Assembly (NCBI RefSeq): GCF_004348895.1
Contig: NZ_RRZK01000036.1
Coordinates: forward strand, 180,861 to 244,860
Reading direction: 5' to 3'
Source of the DNA: Pseudomonas vancouverensis
GTDB taxonomy: Bacteria; Pseudomonadota; Gammaproteobacteria; Pseudomonadales; Pseudomonadaceae
Length of the DNA: 64,000 nucleotides
Position numbers and translations under genes: made by a program. Each line of letters opens with the position of its first letter. Positions within the stretch are counted from its first letter, which is position 1. Positions 44,487-53,194 of the stretch are shown here, in pieces. Below the pieces are notes generated by a model. It had not been told where the DNA came from. It was given only the letters and a program-made list of their open reading frames with translations, and searched no databases.

Positions 44487-45083
44487 GTGAAACAATTCAT
44501 CGATTTCATCCCGCTCCTGCTGTTTTTCATCGTCTTCAAAATCGATCCACGGGTCGTCGACATTGCCGGTCACCAGGTCACTGTAGGCGGTATCTACAGC
44601 GCCACCGCGATGCTGATCATCAGTTCCCTGGTGGTCTACGGCACCCTGTTCATCAAGCAGCGCAAACTGGAGAAGAGCCAGTGGCTGACCCTCATCGCCT
44701 GCCTGGTGTTCGGTAGCCTGACCCTGGCCTTCCACAGCGAAACCTTCCTGAAATGGAAAGCGCCGGTGGTCAACTGGCTGTTCGCCCTGGCCTTCATCGG
44801 CAGCCACTTCATCGGTGACAGCCTGCTGATCAAGCGCATCATGGGCCACGCACTGACCCTGCCGGATCCAGTATGGACCCGCCTGAACATCGCCTGGATC
44901 GCTTTTTTCCTGTTTTGCGGTGCCGCCAACCTGTTCGTTGCGTTCACCTTCCAGGACTACTGGGTCGACTTCAAGGTCTTCGGCAGCCTGGGCATGACTT
45001 TGCTGTTCCTGGTCGGCCAGGGCATCTACCTGTCCCGCCATCTGCACGATGCCGACACCACTACGCCAAAAACCGAGGACTGA
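44487..45083 (+). CDS. ispZ: inner-membrane septation-associated protein IspZ/YciB
   Basis: 198 aa with five to six membrane segments. Family motifs: KQFIDFIPLLLFFIVFKIDPR, KIDPRVVDIAGHQVTVGGIY and LNIAWIAFFLFCGAANLFVAF. Has a role in cell-envelope integrity and septation. GTG at 44487 gives the family start; an earlier ATG at 44448 would add an unsupported lead. Confidence 0.92.
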   Translation: MKQFIDFIPLLLFFIVFKIDPRVVDIAGHQVTVGGIYSATAMLIISSLVVYGTLFIKQRKLEKSQWLTLIACLVFGSLTLAFHSETFLKWKAPVVNWLFALAFIGSHFIGDSLLIKRIMGHALTLPDPVWTRLNIAWIAFFLFCGAANLFVAFTFQDYWVDFKVFGSLGMTLLFLVGQGIYLSRHLHDADTTTPKTED

Positions 45084-45084
45084 C

Positions 45085-45384
45085 ATGCTTTACGCAATCA
45101 TTGCCACAGACGTCGCCAACTCCCTGGAAGCCCGCCTGGCCGCACGGCCTGCCCACCTTGAGCGCCTGCAAGTGCTCAAGGGCGAAGGTCGCATCGTGCT
45201 GGCCGGCCCACACCCGGCCGTTGACAGCAATGATCCGGGCGCAGCGGGTTTCACCGGCAGCCTGATCGTTGCCGAATTCGACTCCCTGAGTGCCGCCCAG
45301 GCCTGGGCCGATGCTGATCCGTACATCGCCGCGGGCGTCTACGCCAACGTTCTGGTCAAGCCGTTCAAGCAAGTCCTGCCGTAA
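45085..45384 (+). CDS. yciI: YciI family protein
   Basis: 99 aa, ferredoxin-like dimer fold: MLYAIIATDVANSLEARLAA, RPAHLERLQVLKGEGRIVLAGPHP, SLIVAEFDSLSAAQAWADADPYIAAGVY. The HLERL region holds the conserved His and Asp pair of the family. ATG 45085 overlaps the ispZ stop region. Precise role unknown. Confidence 0.93.
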   Translation: MLYAIIATDVANSLEARLAARPAHLERLQVLKGEGRIVLAGPHPAVDSNDPGAAGFTGSLIVAEFDSLSAAQAWADADPYIAAGVYANVLVKPFKQVLP

Positions 45385-45495
45385 ATCCTCCCCCACGCGA
45401 TGAACCTTGTCGGTTCATCGCGATCTCAATCGCTCATTATTCCCGTTTGCCTGCCGACAACTTGCCCAATACTGGTATTGGAATCTGGAGTCGCA

Positions 45496-45909
45496 ATGCG
45501 CAAGGGTCCGTTGTGTCTGATGTTGGTCACGTTGTCGATCGTGGCACCCGCCCACGGTGAAGAAAGCGCCGAAGGGGGCAATTCGACGCCTCTGTCCCTG
45601 AGCGCCGGCCCGCAGATCACCGAGTTGCAGCAACGCTTGAAAGAAAGCGAACGGCAACGGGAAGAACTGGGCAAACAACTGCAAAATGCTGATGCTGAAC
45701 GCGAAAGCCCGCTGCTGGCCCGTTTGCGCCAAGAGAACCAGCGCCTGAAGCTGCAACTCAAGGAGGCTCAGGCCAACAGCCCGCTGCCACGGCTGCTGAC
45801 TGATCAGCAACAATGGTTTGTCGTGGGCGCCGGGGTAGCGCTATTGGCGCTGCTCTGCGGTATCTTCGCCAGTGGAGCAAGTCGAAAACGTCGACAATGG
45901 CTAAATTGA
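45496..45909 (+). CDS. signal peptide/coiled-coil/C-tail-anchored hypothetical protein
   Basis: 137 aa. Likely Sec signal (MRKGPLCLMLVTLSIVAPAHG), then a Gln/Leu/Glu-rich coiled coil (ITELQQRLKESERQREELGK onward, ~50-100) and one C-terminal membrane helix (WFVVGAGVALLALLCGIFAS) followed by basic SRKRRQWLN. A periplasmic coiled-coil tethered by its C-terminus is the implied topology. Sits directly before cpxR, 7 nt away, so probably co-transcribed. ATG 45496; function unknown. Confidence 0.72.
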   Translation: MRKGPLCLMLVTLSIVAPAHGEESAEGGNSTPLSLSAGPQITELQQRLKESERQREELGKQLQNADAERESPLLARLRQENQRLKLQLKEAQANSPLPRLLTDQQQWFVVGAGVALLALLCGIFASGASRKRRQWLN

Positions 45910-45916
45910 GTGAGTC

Positions 45917-46594
45917 ATGAGCGAGCTGTTACTAATTGATGATGACCAGGAGCTGTGCGAGCTCCTGAGCAGTTGGTTGAGTCAGGAAGGCTTTCAGGTG
46001 CAAGCCTGTCACGATGGCCAGAGTGCGCGCCGCGCGCTGGCCGAAACCTCCCCGGCGGCCGTGGTGCTGGATGTAATGCTGCCCGATGGCAGCGGTCTGG
46101 AACTGCTCAAGCAATTGCGCAGTGACCACCCGGATTTACCGGTGTTGATGCTGTCGGCCCGCGGCGAGCCACTGGACCGTATTCTCGGCCTGGAACTGGG
46201 TGCGGACGATTACCTGGCCAAACCCTGCGACCCTCGAGAACTCACAGCCCGTTTGCGCGCCGTTTTGCGCCGCAGCCATCCGGCGGCAGTGTCCAGCCAG
46301 ATCGAATTGGGCGACCTGTGTTTCAGCCCGGTGCGCGGAGTGGTCAGCATCGACGAACAGGAATTCACCCTGACCGTCTCCGAAAGCCGCCTGCTCGAAG
46401 CGCTGCTCAAGCAGCCCGGTGAGCCCCTGGACAAACAGGACCTGGCGCAACTCGCCCTCGGCCGCAAACTGACCCTGTACGACCGTAGCCTGGACATGCA
46501 CGTCAGCAACCTGCGCAAAAAGATCGGCCCGCATCCCGACGGCCGACCACGCATCGTCGCCCTGCGCAGTCGCGGGTACTATTACAGCCTGTAA
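45917..46594 (+). CDS. cpxR: OmpR-family response regulator CpxR
   Basis: 225 aa. Receiver domain with LLIDDDQELCELLSS (acidic pocket), phospho-Asp in VVLDVMLPDGSG and Lys in YLAKPCDP. The C-terminal winged helix (LTVSESRLLEALLKQPGEPL, DRSLDMHVSNLRKKIG) is OmpR-type. It is followed, as in P. aeruginosa PA3204-3206, by a Spy-like gene and a sensor kinase, supporting the CpxR name. Envelope-stress regulation is inferred. Confidence 0.85.
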   Translation: MSELLLIDDDQELCELLSSWLSQEGFQVQACHDGQSARRALAETSPAAVVLDVMLPDGSGLELLKQLRSDHPDLPVLMLSARGEPLDRILGLELGADDYLAKPCDPRELTARLRAVLRRSHPAAVSSQIELGDLCFSPVRGVVSIDEQEFTLTVSESRLLEALLKQPGEPLDKQDLAQLALGRKLTLYDRSLDMHVSNLRKKIGPHPDGRPRIVALRSRGYYYSL

Positions 46595-46622
46595 CCCCAG
46601 TAAGCACTGCCTGACTTCAACC

Positions 46623-46716
46623 TGTGGCGAGGGAGCTTGCTCCCGTTGGGCTGCGTAGCGGCCCCAAAAAAACGGGACTGCTGTGCAGTCCGACGGGAGC
46701 AAGCTCCCTCGCCACA
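46623..46716. repeat. variant REP pair upstream of the spy-like gene
   Basis: TGTGGCGAGGGAGCTTGCTC at 46623 and its complement at 46694-46716. The core differs from the GTGGGAGCGAGCTTGCTCG family in other gaps. Confidence 0.88.
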
Positions 46717-46762
46717 GACAGGTGTTCCGCATGGCGGTGTGTCAGGTGGATGCAGAATCGTC

Positions 46763-46778
46763 TTTACCCAAGCTTTAC
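46763..46778 (-). promoter_or_regulatory. CpxR-type box upstream of the spy-like gene
   Basis: TTTAC-CCAAGC-TTTAC, i.e. GTAAA-N6-GTAAA on the minus strand, 83 nt before the ATG at 46861. Predicts control of the periplasmic protein by the adjacent regulator. Confidence 0.6.
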
Positions 46779-46860
46779 GCTCCGCTGACCGCCGCTGACC
46801 TTGATCTCCGTAATCTGTACTCATCCGGAACGTACCGGGAACGAGACAAGGAGATACACC

Positions 46861-47310
46861 ATGCGCAAGACTCTTATCGCTCTGATGTTCGCTGCCGCCT
46901 TGCCGACCGTGGCCATGGCCATGCCTGGTGACGCAGGCCCGATGGGTGGGCCAATGGACGGATCGCGCCATGGCGGTCAGATGCACGGCATGCACGGCAA
47001 AGGCCCGTACAGCCAACTCGACCTGAGCCGCGAACAGCGCGAGCAGATCCGCAAGATCATGGGTGAGCAGATGCACGAACGTAAGCAACTGGTCGAAAAA
47101 TACCTGCAGAAGCTGTCGCCGGCTGACCAGAAAGCCATGAAGGACGAGATGACCGCAGGCCATCAGAAAGCCCAGGCTGACGTGCGCGCCCTGCTGAAAC
47201 CGGATCAACAGAAAAAATTCGACGAGATCCAGCAGAAACAGGCTGAGCGTCGCGCTGAGTGGGCACAATTCCAGGCCTGGAAAGCGCAACAGCCGCAAAA
47301 AGCGCAATAA
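46861..47310 (+). CDS. Spy/CpxP-family periplasmic protein
   Basis: 149 aa. Signal peptide MRKTLIALMFAAALPTVAMA, a Met/His/Gly-rich linker (SRHGGQMHGMHGKG, a possible metal-binding stretch), then a helical LTXXQ-type domain (SREQREQIRKIMGEQMHERK, ADQKAMKDEMTAGHQKAQ). CpxP restrains the Cpx sensor and Spy is a chaperone; which applies here is open. Gene sits between cpxR and cpxS and between two REP pairs. Confidence 0.85.
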   Translation: MRKTLIALMFAAALPTVAMAMPGDAGPMGGPMDGSRHGGQMHGMHGKGPYSQLDLSREQREQIRKIMGEQMHERKQLVEKYLQKLSPADQKAMKDEMTAGHQKAQADVRALLKPDQQKKFDEIQQKQAERRAEWAQFQAWKAQQPQKAQ

Positions 47311-47323
47311 TGCGCTGAACCCG

Positions 47324-47350
47324 GACCCAACGGCCAACAACCGTTGGGTC
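47324..47350 (+). terminator. hairpin after the spy-like gene
   Basis: GACCCAACGG-CCAACAA-CCGTTGGGTC, 10-bp perfect stem beginning 14 nt after the stop. There is no long T-run, so termination is probable but not certain. Confidence 0.6.
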
Positions 47351-47370
47351 TGACACCCTGCAATTTAAAT

Positions 47371-47457
47371 GTGGGAGCGAGCTTGCTCGCGATAGCGTTC
47401 TTTCAGTCACATCGATATTGAATGTGTCGACGCTATCGCGAGCAGGCTCGCTCCCAC
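47371..47457. repeat. REP pair between the spy-like gene and cpxS
   Basis: Inverted REP copies at 47371-47393 and 47435-47457, separating cpxS from the spy-like gene. Confidence 0.9.
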
Positions 47458-47486
47458 ATGGATTTGTGATCGTTTGAGGATTTTCC

Positions 47487-48824
47487 GTGCGCTCATTGTT
47501 CTGGCGGATTCTGGCCAGTTTCTGGCTGGCCATCGCCCTGGTTGCAGGGCTTTCCATTCTGCTGGGGCACATGCTCAACCAGGACGCGTGGATCCTCAGC
47601 CGCCACCCGGGCCTCAACACCCTGGCGGAAGAATGGACGCAAACCTACGAAGCCCAGGGCGAGGACGCCGCCCAGGACATTCTTCAGCAACGCAAGCGTC
47701 AGTACCACATTGACGTTCAGGTGTTGAACGAGAACGGCGACCCGGTAGTGCGCGGCACCTTCCCCAAACGCGCGGCAGCCTTCGAGGCGCGCCAGAACAA
47801 TGATGATCGGCGCTTGCCATGGCGCCGTCTGACCGATGAATTCACCAGCGAAAAAACCGGTGATACCTACCTGTTCATCTACCGCATCCCGCATCCGGAA
47901 CTGGACGCCTGGCACCGCGGAAGCCTGATCTGGCCGCTCAGTGCGCTGGGCATCGCCCTGGTGGTGCTGACCCTGTTCAGCCTGTTGGTGACGCTTTCCA
48001 TTACTCGCCCACTCAGTCGCTTGCGCGGTGCCGTGCATGACCTGGGGCAAACCACCTATCAACAGAACAGCCTGGTTAAACTGGCGAGTCGCCGCGACGA
48101 GTTCGGAGTCCTGGCAACTGATTTCAACCGCATGGGACAGCGCCTGCAAAGCCTGATTGGCAGCCAGCGGCAACTGCTGCGCGACGTCTCCCACGAACTG
48201 CGCTCGCCTCTCGCCCGCCTGCGCATTGCCCTGGCACTGGCCGAACGCGCCTCGCCACAGGAACGCGAGCAACTCTGGCCACGCCTGACCCGTGAGTGCG
48301 ACCGTCTGGAAGCATTGATCAGCGAGATCCTGGTGTTGGCGCGGGTCGACTCCGATAACGCCAGTGCCGAAGACGTGGACCTGAACAGTCTGCTCAATAC
48401 CCTGCAAAAGGATGCGCAACTGAGCTCACCGGAACAACTGGTCCATCTCGAAACCGAGCCACAGTTGAACCTCAAGGGCTGGCCGACCATGATCGAGCGC
48501 GCCGTGGACAACCTGTTGCGCAACGCCCAGCGCTTCAACCCGGCGGGCGGCATGCCGATCGAAATGCAGGCTTTGCGTTCGGGTGAACGCATTGTGGTAA
48601 CCGTGCGCGATCATGGGCCAGGGGTGAACAGTGAGCATTTGAGTCAGCTCGGTGAGCCGTTTTATCGGGCACCGGGCCAGACGGCGGCGGGACACGGCCT
48701 GGGGTTGGCCATCGCCCGGCGCGCGGCCGAACGCCACGGCGGCAGCCTGGTGCTGGCCAATCATCCCGAGGGCGGTTTCATTGCCAGTCTGGAGTTGCCC
48801 CTGGAGCCAGGGGCTGTGGCGTAG
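47487..48824 (+). CDS. cpxS: CpxA/CpxS-type sensor histidine kinase
   Basis: 445 aa. Two membrane segments (LASFWLAIALVAGLSILLGHM, 9-29; LIWPLSALGIALVVLTLFSLLVTL, ~150-173) bracket a ~115-residue periplasmic sensor domain. HAMP linker follows, then the H-box DVSHELRSPLARLRIALAL (phospho-His at about 237), N-box NLLRNAQRFNP and G-boxes DHGPGV and GHGLGLAI. GTG 47487 with TTGAGGA upstream. Probable partner of CpxR, though separated by the spy-like gene. Confidence 0.86.
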   Translation: MRSLFWRILASFWLAIALVAGLSILLGHMLNQDAWILSRHPGLNTLAEEWTQTYEAQGEDAAQDILQQRKRQYHIDVQVLNENGDPVVRGTFPKRAAAFEARQNNDDRRLPWRRLTDEFTSEKTGDTYLFIYRIPHPELDAWHRGSLIWPLSALGIALVVLTLFSLLVTLSITRPLSRLRGAVHDLGQTTYQQNSLVKLASRRDEFGVLATDFNRMGQRLQSLIGSQRQLLRDVSHELRSPLARLRIALALAERASPQEREQLWPRLTRECDRLEALISEILVLARVDSDNASAEDVDLNSLLNTLQKDAQLSSPEQLVHLETEPQLNLKGWPTMIERAVDNLLRNAQRFNPAGGMPIEMQALRSGERIVVTVRDHGPGVNSEHLSQLGEPFYRAPGQTAAGHGLGLAIARRAAERHGGSLVLANHPEGGFIASLELPLEPGAVA

Positions 48825-48894
48825 TTTCTGAGGGGGCAGGCCTGCCAGCGAAAGTGACAGGCCGGACGACATCAATGGTGACCGATGCGCCGCC

Positions 48895-48917
48895 ATCGCG
48901 AGCAAGCTCGCTCCTAC
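48895..48917. repeat. single REP element
   Basis: ATCGCGAGCAAGCTCGCTCC at 48895 with one changed base in the flank (CTCCTACC). No second inverted copy is nearby. Confidence 0.75.
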
Positions 48918-48920
48918 CGA

Positions 48921-49487
48921 TCAGGCCTTGCCTGGCCAGGCGCTGACAAAGTTGCTCAGTTCAACTTTCTCCGCCACACGCGGCTCCTTCTGCGGGGTGC
49001 CCAGGTACAGGAAGGCAATCACCTCTTCCCCTTCAGCCAGCCCCAAGCCCTTGGCGACGTGCGGCGAATACGCCAGATCACCGGTACGCCATACCGCACC
49101 AATTCCCTGGGCGTAAGCCGCGAGCAAGATCCCGTGCGCTGCACACCCGGCCGCCAACAGTTGCTCGGACTTCGGATACTTGATGTGCTCCTGCACCCGC
49201 GCGATCACCACGACCACCAGCGGTGCGCGCAGCGGGCCGTTACGCGCCTTGTCGATCGCGGCTTCATTCACCTCGCTGTCCTGCAGCTTCGCCGCTTCGG
49301 CCAGCAACTCGCCCATCTGCTCCCGTGCCGCGCCTTCGACCGTGAGGAAACGCCAAGGCTGCAAATGTCCGTGATCCGGAGCGCGCATGGCCGCGCCGAA
49401 CAGCATTTCGCGCTGCTCGGCGGTCGGTGCCGGTTCAATCAGTCGTGGAACGGAAACACGGTTGAGCAAAGCGTCGAGAGCCTGCAT
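48921..49487 (-). CDS. nitroreductase family protein (YdjA-like)
   Basis: 188 aa, the length of the small YdjA-type FMN-dependent nitroreductases. FMN contacts are suggested by AAMRAPDHGHLQPWRFLTVEG (~32-52) and the C-terminal segment YLGTPQKEPRV. Physiological substrate unknown. Confidence 0.88.
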   Translation of the reverse strand: MQALDALLNRVSVPRLIEPAPTAEQREMLFGAAMRAPDHGHLQPWRFLTVEGAAREQMGELLAEAAKLQDSEVNEAAIDKARNGPLRAPLVVVVIARVQEHIKYPKSEQLLAAGCAAHGILLAAYAQGIGAVWRTGDLAYSPHVAKGLGLAEGEEVIAFLYLGTPQKEPRVAEKVELSNFVSAWPGKA

Positions 49488-49607
49488 CGGCCACCTCCTG
49501 AAAAATATTTGCGGCTATTCTAGCGGCAAGCGCGCCGAGCGTGCGGTTTACATGCCCTGCCCCACGGGTAGAATGGCGCCTTTTCCTACTTCAGCCGAGC
49601 GGACCTC

Positions 49608-51062
49608 ATGGCGTTGCCGACCTTACGGATCATTGGTTTCATCATCGGCATCTTCCTGATCACGCTGGCGATCGCCATGGTCGTGCCCATGGCCACCCTG
49701 ATCATCTTTGATCGCACGAGTGATATGCCGTCGTTCCTCTGGGCCAGCATGATCACCTTTGTCGCCGGTCTGGCGCTGGTGATTCCCGGGCGCCCCGAAC
49801 ACATCCACCTGCGCCCGCGAGACATGTACCTGCTGACGGTCAGCAGCTGGCTGGTGGTGTGCATCTTCGCCGCGTTGCCCTTTCTGTTGACCCAGCACAT
49901 CAGCTACACCGATTCCTTCTTCGAAAGCATGTCCGGTATTACCGCGACCGGCGCCACGGTACTCAGTGGCCTGGACAGCATGTCCCCCGGCATCCTGATC
50001 TGGCGTTCGCTGTTGCACTGGCTCGGCGGCATCGGTTTTATCGGCATGGCGGTGGCGATCCTGCCGCTACTGCGCATCGGTGGCATGCGCCTGTTCCAGA
50101 CCGAGTCCTCGGACCGCTCGGAAAAGGTCATGCCCCGTTCGCACATGGTGGCGAGACTGATCGTGGCCACCTATATCGGTTTCACCATTATCGGCAGCCT
50201 CGGCTTCTGGTGGGCGGGCATGAGCCTGTTCGATGCGATCAACCACGCGATGTCGGCGATTTCCACCGGTGGTTTTTCGACGTCGGACGAATCCCTCGCA
50301 CACTGGAAACAACCGGCGGTGCACTGGGTTGCTGTGGGGGTAATGATCCTAGGCAGCCTGCCGTTCACCCTTTATGTGGCAACCCTGCGCGGCCACCGCA
50401 AGGCGCTGATCAAGGATCAGCAGGTCCAGGGTTTTCTCGGCCTGCTGCTGGTGACCTGGCTGGTACTGGGCACCTGGTATTGGTGGACGACCGACCTGCA
50501 CTGGCTGGATGCGCTGCGACACGTGGCCGTCAACGTCACGTCGGTGGTCACCACCACCGGATTTGCCCTGGGGGACTACAGCCTGTGGGGCAATTTCTCG
50601 CTGATGCTGTTCTTTTATCTGGGCTTTGTCGGCGGCTGTTCCGGCTCGACCGCCGGCGGCATCAAAATCTTCCGCTTCCAGGTGGCCTACATCCTGCTCA
50701 AGGCCAACCTCAATCAACTGATTCACCCGCGTGCGGTGATCAAGCAGAAGTACAACGGTCACCGGCTCGACGAGGAAATTGTCCGCTCGATTCTGACCTT
50801 CTCGTTCTTCTTCGCCATCACCATCTGCATGATTGCGCTGATGCTGTCGCTGTTGGGCCTGGACTGGATGACCGCCTTGACCGGCGCCGCCAGCACCGTG
50901 TCCGGTGTCGGCCCGGGGCTGGGCGAGACCATTGGCCCGGCGGGCAACTTCTCGACCCTGCCGGACGCCGCCAAGTGGATTCTTTCCTTCGGCATGCTGC
51001 TCGGCCGGCTGGAGATCATCACTGTGTTTGTGCTGTGTATTCCGGCATTTTGGCGTCATTGA
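49608..51062 (+). CDS. trkH: TrkH-family potassium uptake protein
   Basis: 484-aa membrane subunit of a Trk K+ system with four pore-loop segments: SGITATGATVLSG, ISTGGFSTSD, VTTTGFALGD and STVSGVGPGLG. About ten membrane helices. TrkA is not in the window. It overlaps the convergent AraC gene by 44 nt at the 3' end. Confidence 0.93.
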   Translation: MALPTLRIIGFIIGIFLITLAIAMVVPMATLIIFDRTSDMPSFLWASMITFVAGLALVIPGRPEHIHLRPRDMYLLTVSSWLVVCIFAALPFLLTQHISYTDSFFESMSGITATGATVLSGLDSMSPGILIWRSLLHWLGGIGFIGMAVAILPLLRIGGMRLFQTESSDRSEKVMPRSHMVARLIVATYIGFTIIGSLGFWWAGMSLFDAINHAMSAISTGGFSTSDESLAHWKQPAVHWVAVGVMILGSLPFTLYVATLRGHRKALIKDQQVQGFLGLLLVTWLVLGTWYWWTTDLHWLDALRHVAVNVTSVVTTTGFALGDYSLWGNFSLMLFFYLGFVGGCSGSTAGGIKIFRFQVAYILLKANLNQLIHPRAVIKQKYNGHRLDEEIVRSILTFSFFFAITICMIALMLSLLGLDWMTALTGAASTVSGVGPGLGETIGPAGNFSTLPDAAKWILSFGMLLGRLEIITVFVLCIPAFWRH

Positions 51063-52080
51063 CCGCCGCCGTTGCTTGCAACAGCCGCACCCGGTATTCG
51101 CCGGGGGTGACGTCGAACCAGCGGCGGAAGGCGCGAAAGAAGTTGCTCGGATCGGCAAAGCCCAGCAGATAGGCGATTTCCAGCAGGGTCATGGTCGGCT
51201 GCGCCAGGTACTGCTCGGCCAACTCACGGCGGGTGTCGTCCAGCAGCACCTGAAAACTGGTGCCCTCCTCCTGCAAGCGTCGTTGCAAGGTACGCTGGGA
51301 CAAGTGCAACGTCTGCGCCACCACATCACGCTTGGGCTCGCCCTGGGGCAACAGTCGGCATAACACCTGCCGGGCCTTATGGGTCACGCGGCTTTCGGAA
51401 AAACGCGCCAGGTATTCGCCGGCAAAACGATCATGCAGCAAGGCCATGGCTTCGTTGGCGGTTGGCAGCGGCGCTTCCATGTCCGCGCGTTCAAAGATCA
51501 GCGCATCGTAAGGGGCATTGAACACCAGCGGCGCATGGAAGGCCTGTTTGTAAGGTTCAAGATCCACAGGCTCAGCCCCTTGCACCAGCACCTTTCGTGG
51601 ATGCAGGGTGCGCCCGGTCAGCCAGCCGCACAGGGCCAAGGCACAGGCCAGCGAGGCTTCGGCACTTTGCCGGGTCGGTGGCAGATGATCGCCATGCACC
51701 GTCAGGATCAAGGCATAGCCTTCATCCAACAGCTTGAAACTCAGGTCGGCGCTTTCGGCAATGATCCGTTGATAGCGCACCAGTCGCTGAAAGCCTTCGG
51801 CCAGTGTCTGGCTGGACATCAGGGCGTATCCGGCGACGTGAAAAGAGGCCGGTCGCACCACCTTGCCCATGTTCAGGCCGATGGCCGGGTTGCCGGACAA
51901 CTCCACTGCGCGTTGCCACAGCCGTGTCATGGAATCCTGCGGGAAGCGTGCATCCGGATCACTCAGCGACCCATAGTCGAGCCCTAGCTGTTTGAACAGA
52001 ACCCGGCAATCCAGGCCGTCCATTTCCAGCGCTTTGACAATCCCCATTGCCCAGCTTGCAGAAGTCGTTCTTTCGCTCAT
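51019..52080 (-). CDS. AraC-family regulator (OruR/ArgR-like architecture)
   Basis: 353 aa. N-terminal arabinose-binding-type domain (PF12625-like, ~20-205) and C-terminal AraC HTH (DVVAQTLHLSQRTLQRRLQEEGTSFQ and LLEIAYLLGFADPSNFFRAFRRW). Ligand unknown. Its 3' end runs 44 nt into the end of trkH on the opposite strand. Confidence 0.88.
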   Translation of the reverse strand: MSERTTSASWAMGIVKALEMDGLDCRVLFKQLGLDYGSLSDPDARFPQDSMTRLWQRAVELSGNPAIGLNMGKVVRPASFHVAGYALMSSQTLAEGFQRLVRYQRIIAESADLSFKLLDEGYALILTVHGDHLPPTRQSAEASLACALALCGWLTGRTLHPRKVLVQGAEPVDLEPYKQAFHAPLVFNAPYDALIFERADMEAPLPTANEAMALLHDRFAGEYLARFSESRVTHKARQVLCRLLPQGEPKRDVVAQTLHLSQRTLQRRLQEEGTSFQVLLDDTRRELAEQYLAQPTMTLLEIAYLLGFADPSNFFRAFRRWFDVTPGEYRVRLLQATAAVNDAKMPEYTAQTQ

Positions 52081-52240
52081 GGCGTCTACTTACATGTTGA
52101 GCCGCATACTACGGCTGATGACCGAAGGATACTAAAGTGGCGCCTATTGTCACTGGCTGTTGCCATTGATCACTCTAGACTCAAATAAGCTACCCGCAGA
52201 ACAACTTGCAGTCAGAACAATAACCACAGAGATCGCAGTC

Positions 52241-52552
52241 GTGGAAAACGTTAAACGATTCAACAGCTTCGCCGAGTTCTACCCCTACTACCTCAGCGAG
52301 CACAGCGACAGCACTTGCCGACGACTGCACTTCATCGGCACGACCCTGGTCATTTTCATATTGGCACTGACCATCGGTCGAGGCGCCTGGACGCTGCTGT
52401 GGGCCTTGCCCCTGGCGGGTTACAGCTTTGCCTGGGTCGGGCATTTCTTTTTCGAGAAGAATCGCCCGGCGACCTTTCAACACCCCTTCTACAGTCTGCT
52501 CGGTGATTTCGTCATGTACCGGGACATGATTCTGGGGCGCGTTCCGTTCTAG
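52241..52552 (+). CDS. Mpo1-like (DUF962) small membrane protein
   Basis: 103 aa with two membrane segments. His residues in RRLHFIGTTLVIF and WVGHFFFEKNRPATFQHPFYS match the iron-site His pattern of the Mpo1 family, whose yeast member is an Fe(II) dioxygenase in fatty-acid alpha-oxidation. GTG 52241 chosen; an upstream TTG (52160) would add an implausible lead. Only 27 nt separate it from the HD-domain gene downstream. Confidence 0.8.
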   Translation: MENVKRFNSFAEFYPYYLSEHSDSTCRRLHFIGTTLVIFILALTIGRGAWTLLWALPLAGYSFAWVGHFFFEKNRPATFQHPFYSLLGDFVMYRDMILGRVPF

Positions 52553-52579
52553 ACACCCTCTGCCACACGAGACTTGCCG

Positions 52580-53170
52580 ATGAATGCCAATGCCCGCTTC
52601 ACCCACATGAAGGACGGCACTCAGGAAGACTGGGCGATCATCGCCGCCGACTTCAGTGCCTACGCCCGACAATTGCCGACACGGATCGTAGCGCACCTGA
52701 AATTGCTCGAGGGTGATTTCGGCGGTTTTCCGGTGGATCGCCTGACCCACTCCCTGCAGACCGCGACCCGCGCCTGGCGCGACGGCCGCGATGAAGAATA
52801 TGTAGTCTGCGCGTTGCTCCATGACATCGGCGACACCCTGGGTACCTTCAATCATCCGGACATCGCGGCGGCGATCCTCAAGCCGTTCGTCAGTGCCGAC
52901 AACCTGTGGATGGTGGAGAAACACGGGATCTTCCAGGGTTACTACTTCTTCCATCACTTGGGCATGGACCGGCATCTGCGCGAGCAATTCCAGGATCATC
53001 CGCAGTATCAGGCGACGGTTGAATTCTGCGCCAAGTACGATGCGGCGGCGTTTGATCCGGCGTACGACACCCTGCCGTTGAGCTTCTTCGAACCGATGAT
53101 GGAGCGCCTATTTGCGCGGCCGCGGAACTCGATCTACAAGGCGGCGATGGCAGAGCAAGCGCCAGCCTGA
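52580..53170 (+). CDS. HD-domain protein resembling PhnZ-type diiron oxygenases
   Basis: 196 aa. LTHSLQTATRAWRDG (His57), CALLHDIGD (His81-Asp82), NHPDIAAAIL (His92), VEKHGIFQGYYFF (His115) and CAKYDAAAFDP (Asp154) place all six potential metal ligands in the order and near the spacing found in PhnZ (H34, H58-D59, H80, H104, D161). Ordinary HD phosphohydrolases lack this full set. The tail LPLSFFEPMMERLFARP also parallels PhnZ. A diiron oxygenase is therefore plausible, but no phosphonate genes are present and the substrate is unknown. Confidence 0.8.
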   Translation: MNANARFTHMKDGTQEDWAIIAADFSAYARQLPTRIVAHLKLLEGDFGGFPVDRLTHSLQTATRAWRDGRDEEYVVCALLHDIGDTLGTFNHPDIAAAILKPFVSADNLWMVEKHGIFQGYYFFHHLGMDRHLREQFQDHPQYQATVEFCAKYDAAAFDPAYDTLPLSFFEPMMERLFARPRNSIYKAAMAEQAPA

Positions 53171-53194
53171 CGGATCCAGCGGGGCCGCTTCGCG

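Noticed and set aside
31955..47457. Repeated GAGCGAGCTTGCTCGC units considered as a CRISPR array
   Set aside because: They occur as isolated inverted pairs, not as regular direct repeats with unique spacers; they are REP elements.
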